From Clostridium sp. (lineage in GTDB: Bacteria > Bacillota > Clostridia > Clostridiales > Clostridiaceae), in NCBI RefSeq assembly GCF_022482905.1, contig NZ_JAKVOI010000001.1:1179958-1243957 (forward strand): a stretch of 64,000 nucleotides of DNA, written 5' to 3'. Positions 59,643-64,000 of this stretch are shown here, piece after piece. Numbering within the stretch: position 1 is the stretch's first letter; every line of letters begins with the position of its first letter. A model generated the notes under the pieces. The model was not told the DNA's origin. It did not search any database and saw only the letters and a list, made by a program, of their open reading frames with translations. The position numbers and the translations under genes were made by a program.

Positions 59643-60841
59643 GATTGTTTTTTTATACTATTATACTCTTCTAATGCCAATTTCAGTATATTGAGAGCTT
59701 CCTTTATAGATTTTTTATTTATACAATACGATATTCTAACCTCATCTTTTCCCAATCCGGGAGTTGCATAGAATCCACTGGCCGGAGCCAGCATAACAGT
59801 ACTTCCACTATAACTGAAATCCTTTAAAAGGAACTTTGCAAACTCTTCCGAATCTTCAACTGGAAGTTTTGCTATTATATAAAATGCACCACCTGGCTTC
59901 TTGCAAAAAACTCCATCTATATTATTGAGTTCTTCAACTATCAAATTTCTTCTACTTTCATACTTTTCCCTTGTTTCCTCAAAGTAACTGTCAGGGGTTT
60001 CTGACAAGGCAGCAGCTCCTATTTGTTCTATTGTTGGCGTACAAAGCCTGGATTGGCATAGTTTCATTATATTATACATGAAATCCTTGTTTTTTGAAGC
60101 CACAATTCCTATTCTTGCACCACAGGCACTAAATCTTTTTGATATGCTGTCTATTATTATTACCCTGTCCTGTATATCCTTGAGAGTGAGTGCAGAAGTA
60201 AACTCCAGTCCATCATATACAAACTCCCTGTAAACTTCATCGGCTATAAGATATAGATCATACTCCTTTACTATATCTGCAAGCATTCTCAATTCATCCT
60301 TGGAGTATACTATGCCCGTAGGATTGCCTGGATTTGATATTATTATCGCTTTTGTCCTATTTGTTATTTTATCAACTATATCGGATTTTTGGGGAATGTG
60401 AAAACCATCCTCTGATTTAGTTAAAAAAGGTACTATTTTTGTAGATGCAATTTGTGCAAAGCTATTGTAGTTTGTATAAAACGGCTCTGGAGAGATAACT
60501 TCATCACCAGGATCAAATATTGACATAAAGGTCATCATAAGTGCTTCGCTTCCGCCATTTGTTATAACAAGCTCCTTATCTGTAAACTCAGTCCCTAGCT
60601 TTTTATAATATTCTATAAAATTATTCTGAAGCTTATTTATTCCCTGTGACTCAGTGTATTTTAATACTTCCTCCTTAAAATTTGAAACCGCCTTGAAAAA
60701 AAACTCCGGTGTTTTTATATCAGGTTGTCCAATATTTAGGTGGTATATTTTTGTGCCTCTTTTTTCAGCTTCTTCTGCATATGGAATGAGTTTTCTTATA
60801 GAAGAAAACTCCATATTCAATATTCTATTAGATAGTTTCAT
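59615..60841 (-). CDS. Class I/II PLP-dependent aminotransferase
   Basis: A 408-residue aspartate/aromatic-type aminotransferase. It has YHLNIGQPDIKTPE, TNGGSEALMM, the cofactor Asn in ISNPGNPTGIVYS, ADEVYREFVYDG and the Schiff-base Lys in SISKRFSACGARIG. The carboxylate Arg is in DEVRISYCI. ATG 60841 follows CAGGGGGA; an in-frame extension to 60865 is less likely. The final residues ICNKQLSV come from the terminator stem. Amino-acid specificity is not decided. Confidence 0.93.
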   Translation of the reverse strand: MKLSNRILNMEFSSIRKLIPYAEEAEKRGTKIYHLNIGQPDIKTPEFFFKAVSNFKEEVLKYTESQGINKLQNNFIEYYKKLGTEFTDKELVITNGGSEALMMTFMSIFDPGDEVISPEPFYTNYNSFAQIASTKIVPFLTKSEDGFHIPQKSDIVDKITNRTKAIIISNPGNPTGIVYSKDELRMLADIVKEYDLYLIADEVYREFVYDGLEFTSALTLKDIQDRVIIIDSISKRFSACGARIGIVASKNKDFMYNIMKLCQSRLCTPTIEQIGAAALSETPDSYFEETREKYESRRNLIVEELNNIDGVFCKKPGGAFYIIAKLPVEDSEEFAKFLLKDFSYSGSTVMLAPASGFYATPGLGKDEVRISYCINKKSIKEALNILKLALEEYNSIKKQSICNKQLSV

Positions 60842-60875
60842 AAAATTAATCCCCCTGCTCCTCAAATTTCCATTT

Positions 60876-61034
60876 TTATTTTTTAATAATACCTTCCGTG
60901 GGAATGTACATTGATTTTAATTCGAATATACAATTATACTTTAATTCACCAAAGTAAGGTCTATCACAAATGCAATCAGCTCTTATAGCATTATTTTTTT
61001 CCCTGGATTCTTTAACAGACTTTATATCATACAT
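60876..61034 (-). CDS. Small Cys-containing hypothetical protein
   Basis: A 52-residue frame starting MYDIKSVKESREKNNAIRAD and containing DCICDRPYFGELKYNC, with three Cys, ending PTEGIIKK. The ATG at 61034 is preceded by AGAGGAGTG, a good ribosome binding site. It lies 34 bases upstream of the aminotransferase on the same strand, so may be its operon leader gene. No family recognised. Confidence 0.55.
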   Translation of the reverse strand: MYDIKSVKESREKNNAIRADCICDRPYFGELKYNCIFELKSMYIPTEGIIKK

Positions 61035-61117
61035 TTGAATCACTCCTCTAAAAGGAGTTTAACCAGAAAAACACTTAATTATTCTTTAATTACATTTTAT
61101 ATACCATCAAAATATAA

Positions 61118-61164
61118 TTAAAGAGCCACCTTATATATTTTTTATATAGTTAGTGGTTCTTTAA
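61118..61164. other. Imperfect hairpin between divergent genes
   Basis: TTAAAGAGCCAC (61118-61129) pairs with GTGGTTCTTTAA (61153-61164), one G-U pair, enclosing a TATATA-rich loop. It lies between divergent genes. There is no clear T run on the plus strand. It could be an operator, an RNA hairpin in either leader or a leftover terminator. Confidence 0.45.
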
Positions 61165-61228
61165 GAGCTAAAACTTTTATTTATAATTTTAAATATATTA
61201 AAATACTTTGTGGAAGGTTGAAATTTAT

Positions 61229-61654
61229 ATGAAAAATTATACAATAGAAACTGCAACTAAACAAGATTTAAATTTAATTGAACAGGGATTAGTTCAATAC
61301 AACTTGTCAAAAGTTCCCTTAGCACAAAGGAAACCTTTTATTCCTGTAAATAGGGTGCTGAAAGATTCAGAAGGATATATCATAGCAGGCATTAACAGCA
61401 GATTATATTGTTGGAACTGCTGTTATATAGATATATTATGGGTAAGAGAGGGATATAGAAATCAAAGATATGGAAGTATACTACTAAAAAAGGTTGAAAT
61501 GTTGATTAAGCAAAATGGAGGATATATAATTCATCTGGATACATTTGACTTTCAAGCAAAGAACTTCTATATAAAACATGGTTATAAAATTTTTGGGGTT
61601 TTAGAAGATGTCCCTCCAGGACATAAAAGATATTATATGAGTAAAAAATTATAA
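61229..61654 (+). CDS. GNAT-family N-acetyltransferase
   Basis: A 141-residue single-domain acetyltransferase. The acetyl-CoA loop is VREGYRNQRYGSILLKKVE, a slightly degenerate R/Q-x2-G/R-x-G/A motif, followed by LDTFDFQAKNFYIKHGYKIF and the typical end PPGHKRYYMSKKL. ATG 61229 follows GGAAGG. Substrate unknown; it resembles the small-molecule acetyltransferases. Confidence 0.88.
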   Translation: MKNYTIETATKQDLNLIEQGLVQYNLSKVPLAQRKPFIPVNRVLKDSEGYIIAGINSRLYCWNCCYIDILWVREGYRNQRYGSILLKKVEMLIKQNGGYIIHLDTFDFQAKNFYIKHGYKIFGVLEDVPPGHKRYYMSKKL

Positions 61655-61730
61655 CCCATCCATTGTATTTACACAAATAATCATTAAGGATATAATTGTA
61701 TAGTAAAAACAATATGAATGGAGTATTAAA

Positions 61731-63077
61731 ATGAGCACAGGACAAATTTACATAAATCAAAAAACTTTTTTTATTGAAACATGGGGTTGTCAGATGAATG
61801 AAGAGGATTCTGAAAAATTATCTGGTATGCTTAAAAATATAGGTTATGTAAGAACTACAGAAAAATCCAATGCAGATATAATAATATTCAATACATGCTG
61901 TGTCAGAGAGAACGCAGAACTCAAGGTATACGGAAATCTTGGGATGCTTAGGAAACTGAAAAAAAACAATCCCGATCTGATAATAGCCATATGCGGCTGT
62001 ATGATGCAGGAAAAGAATATGGCTGAGGATATAATAAAAAGATTTCCCTTTGTTGATATAATATTCGGCACTCACAATTCCTATAAATTTCCAGAATATT
62101 TAAATAGAGTACTGCAGGGAGGAAAATCCATAATAGAAATTCAGCAAAAAGAAGATAAGATTATAGAGGGTCTTCCTATTGACAGGGAAAACAGTACAAA
62201 GGCTTTTGTAACTATAATGTACGGCTGTAATAATTTCTGTACATATTGCATAGTTCCATATGTAAGGGGGCGCGAAAGGAGCAGGAATCCTGAAAATATA
62301 GAAGGAGAAGTACAATCACTTGTAAATCGTGGCTACAAGGAAATAACCCTTCTTGGGCAAAATGTTAACTCCTATGGAAAGGACTTGAATTCCAAAGTTA
62401 CCTTTGCTCAGCTTTTAAGGCGGTTGAACAGCATACATGGATTAAGCAGAATAAGGTTCATGACTCCACACCCCAAGGACTTTACGGATGACGTTATATC
62501 CGCCATAGCTGACTGTGATAAATTGTGTGAACACGTTCATCTGCCAGTTCAATCCGGCTCTACAGGGCTTCTAAAAAAGATGAATAGAAGTTATTCTAAG
62601 GAAGACTATCTGAATCTCGTGTATAAAATAAAAAAAGCTATTCCAGATGTTTCTATAACTACGGATATAATAGTGGGATTTCCAGGTGAAACGGAATACG
62701 ATTTTCAAGAAACTCTCAGCCTTGCAGAAGAAGTACAGTATGATTCTGCCTTTACGTTTATATTTTCAAAGCGAAAGGGAACTCCTGCCGATGAAATGGA
62801 AAATCAAGTTCCTGATGATATAAAGCATGAAAGATTCAACAGATTGGTCAAGATTATAAATAGTTTTTCTGCAAAAAAGAATAAATTATACGAAGGTAGA
62901 ATAGAAGAAATACTTGTAGAAGGGAAAAGCAAAAATGACAGCAGCAAACTTATGGGAAGAACTCGAACTGGTAAACTAGTTAATTTTACAGGTAAAAGCT
63001 CAAGTATAGGCAAATTGGTAAATGTTCATATAACAGCTTCAAACTCATTTTCGCTTTCAGGTGAAGAGTTGAACTAA
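61731..63077 (+). CDS. miaB: tRNA-2-methylthio-N6-dimethylallyladenosine synthase
   Basis: A 448-residue radical-SAM methylthiotransferase acting on i6A37 of tRNAs. N-terminal Fe-S cysteines are in [24 protein letters not shown] and AICGCMMQ. The radical SAM cluster is [20 protein letters not shown], and a C-terminal TRAM domain follows (about 375-445). The radical-SAM core includes [18 protein letters not shown]. It lies just before mutS, the usual clostridial order. Confidence 0.95.
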   Translation: MSTGQIYINQKTFFIETWGCQMNEEDSEKLSGMLKNIGYVRTTEKSNADIIIFNTCCVRENAELKVYGNLGMLRKLKKNNPDLIIAICGCMMQEKNMAEDIIKRFPFVDIIFGTHNSYKFPEYLNRVLQGGKSIIEIQQKEDKIIEGLPIDRENSTKAFVTIMYGCNNFCTYCIVPYVRGRERSRNPENIEGEVQSLVNRGYKEITLLGQNVNSYGKDLNSKVTFAQLLRRLNSIHGLSRIRFMTPHPKDFTDDVISAIADCDKLCEHVHLPVQSGSTGLLKKMNRSYSKEDYLNLVYKIKKAIPDVSITTDIIVGFPGETEYDFQETLSLAEEVQYDSAFTFIFSKRKGTPADEMENQVPDDIKHERFNRLVKIINSFSAKKNKLYEGRIEEILVEGKSKNDSSKLMGRTRTGKLVNFTGKSSSIGKLVNVHITASNSFSLSGEELN

Positions 63078-63098
63078 AAAATTTGAAAGGAGGGACTG

Positions 63099-63122
63099 AC
63101 TACAATATCAGAATTTTGTAGT
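63099..63122 (+). promoter_or_regulatory. Hairpin between mutS ribosome binding site and start
   Basis: ACTACAA (63099-63105) pairs with TTGTAGT (63116-63122). The strong site AAAGGAGGG (63086-63094) lies before it and the mutS ATG 12 bases after it. Linear spacing is about 40 bases; folded, about 16. Confidence 0.45.
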
Positions 63123-63133
63123 TGGAAACAAAC

Positions 63134-64000
63134 ATGGCATTAACTCCTATGATGCAGCAGTATTTAGATGTAAAGGAAAAACACAGGGACTGTATATTGT
63201 TTTTTAGGTTGGGAGACTTCTATGAAATGTTTTTTGAGGATGCCGAAATTGCCTCAAAAGAACTTGAATTAGTACTTACAGGAAGGGACTGCGGTCTTGA
63301 AGAAAGGGCTCCTATGTGTGGTATACCTTATCATGCAGCAGATAACTACATAGGCAGACTGGTAAACAAGGGTTATAAGATAGCCATATGTGAACAACTT
63401 GAAGATCCTGCTCTGGCAAAAGGAATAGTCAAAAGGGGCATTATAAAAATAATAACTCCTGGAACATATACAAATCCTTTATTCTTGGAGGAAAATAAAA
63501 ACAACTATATATCGTGTCTTTACATAGATTATAAAACCAGAAGATTTTCAATTTGTTTTTCAGATGTATCTACAGGAGAATTTAATTGTACAGATTCATA
63601 CTTGAATATTTCAACTATTTTAGACGAAATATCAAAATACAATCCTAGAGAGCTACTAATACAGGAAAGCATCCAAAATAAAATGTATGAAGATATTGGT
63701 ACAGTCTTTAATGGCTCTTATACTCTATTGGATAAAGAATATTTTGACTGCAATTCTTGTGACATCCTTGAAAAGCAATTTGACAATTTTAACCCCGAGA
63801 ATTCAACTGAAATTTTGACTAAGTGCTGTGGAGCACTTTTAAAATATATAGTAGAAACACAAAAAAACTCTCTTTCACATATAAATAAGATCAAGCACTA
63901 CAACATAATAGACTATATGAGCATAGACTCAAATTCAAGGAGAAACCTTGAACTCACTGAAAGCCTTATAGAAAAAAAGAAGAGGGCCTCCCTTTTATGG
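63134..64000 (+). CDS. mutS: DNA mismatch repair protein MutS, 3' end cut by window
   Basis: The first 289 residues of MutS. The mismatch-sensing domain I is intact, with the Phe-x-Glu motif in FFRLGDFYEMFFEDAEIA, then CGIPYHAADNYIGRLVNKGY and ICEQLEDP. Domain II and the start of the lever domain follow to the window edge (SIDSNSRRNLELTESL). The ATPase domain is outside. ATG 63134 begins the family's usual MALTPMMQQY; a TTG at 63122 is an in-frame alternative directly after a stop codon. Cotranscribed with miaB. Confidence 0.95.
   Translation, partial: MALTPMMQQYLDVKEKHRDCILFFRLGDFYEMFFEDAEIASKELELVLTGRDCGLEERAPMCGIPYHAADNYIGRLVNKGYKIAICEQLEDPALAKGIVKRGIIKIITPGTYTNPLFLEENKNNYISCLYIDYKTRRFSICFSDVSTGEFNCTDSYLNISTILDEISKYNPRELLIQESIQNKMYEDIGTVFNGSYTLLDKEYFDCNSCDILEKQFDNFNPENSTEILTKCCGALLKYIVETQKNSLSHINKIKHYNIIDYMSIDSNSRRNLELTESLIEKKKRASLLW

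Noticed and set aside
1-64000. CRISPR array, prophage, transposase, tRNA or rRNA genes
   Set aside because: No regularly spaced repeats, phage or transposase proteins, or tRNA/rRNA sequences were seen anywhere in the window.

Overview
The window looks like chromosomal DNA of a low-GC, spore-forming, anaerobic Clostridium. The supporting signs are A/T-rich intergenic DNA, strong AGGAGG-type ribosome binding sites, an alpha/beta small acid-soluble spore protein, ferrous-iron transport, radical-SAM and Fe-S enzymes, an IspH-S1 fusion, and a 2,3-butanediol dehydrogenase under apparent sigma-54 control. The gene set resembles solventogenic/acetogenic clostridia such as the C. ljungdahlii/autoethanogenum/kluyveri group. 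That placement is inference from protein resemblance, not from a search. No prophage, insertion sequence, CRISPR array, rRNA or tRNA gene was seen.

Layout. 1-4.5 kb: ilvC (cut by the left edge), ilvB and ilvD for branched-chain amino acids; ilvD has its own promoter and a terminator-bearing leader. 4.5-9.7 kb: small and regulatory genes, namely a Cys-rich thioredoxin-like protein, a CheY/CheC/GGDEF operon, an SASP gene, an SOS-type dinB and a DUF1540 protein. 9.7-12.5 kb: a second acetolactate synthase operon (large plus small subunit) behind two tandem T-box leaders. 12.5-13.6 kb: a THF riboswitch and a folate-type ECF S-component. 13.7-20.5 kb: cysteine desulfurase, mnmA, sbcD and sbcC. 20.5-23.6 kb: a Bcp peroxiredoxin and a VIT/VWA protein. 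23.7-31.6 kb: glutamate synthase gltBD converging on a long-form glutamine synthetase. 31.8-37.3 kb: a pair of related small proteins and an RND pump with its adaptor, all on the minus strand.

37.5-40.8 kb is the most striking regulatory region. A sigma-54 enhancer-binding activator is followed by three copies of a 17-bp site, a well-formed -24/-12 promoter, a Rex-like operator over the predicted start site, and the 2,3-butanediol dehydrogenase gene. 40.9-46.1 kb: a flavin-reductase-like protein, purine nucleoside phosphorylase, a solitary infC with a non-AUG start, and a Fur-type feoA-feoA-feoB operon with a 47-residue Cys-rich partner. 46.1-51 kb: a patatin-like lipase, an unusual cysteinyl-tRNA synthetase, a K+-channel-like protein with a large insert, and tcdA. 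51-58.6 kb: a glycosyltransferase, rluB-type pseudouridine synthase, RpiR-type regulator, YhiN-like flavoprotein, aroH, cmk and ispH-S1. 58.7-64 kb: two GNAT proteins, a class I aminotransferase, miaB, and mutS running off the right edge.

Several parts work together. Acetolactate, made by the two synthases, feeds both valine/leucine synthesis and, through acetoin, 2,3-butanediol, so ilv and bdh genes share a precursor. GltBD and glutamine synthetase form the ammonia-assimilation cycle. Many starts were moved from the longest reading frame to the codon with a proper ribosome binding site. Two genes (ilvN-type and infC) appear to start at ATA and ATT.
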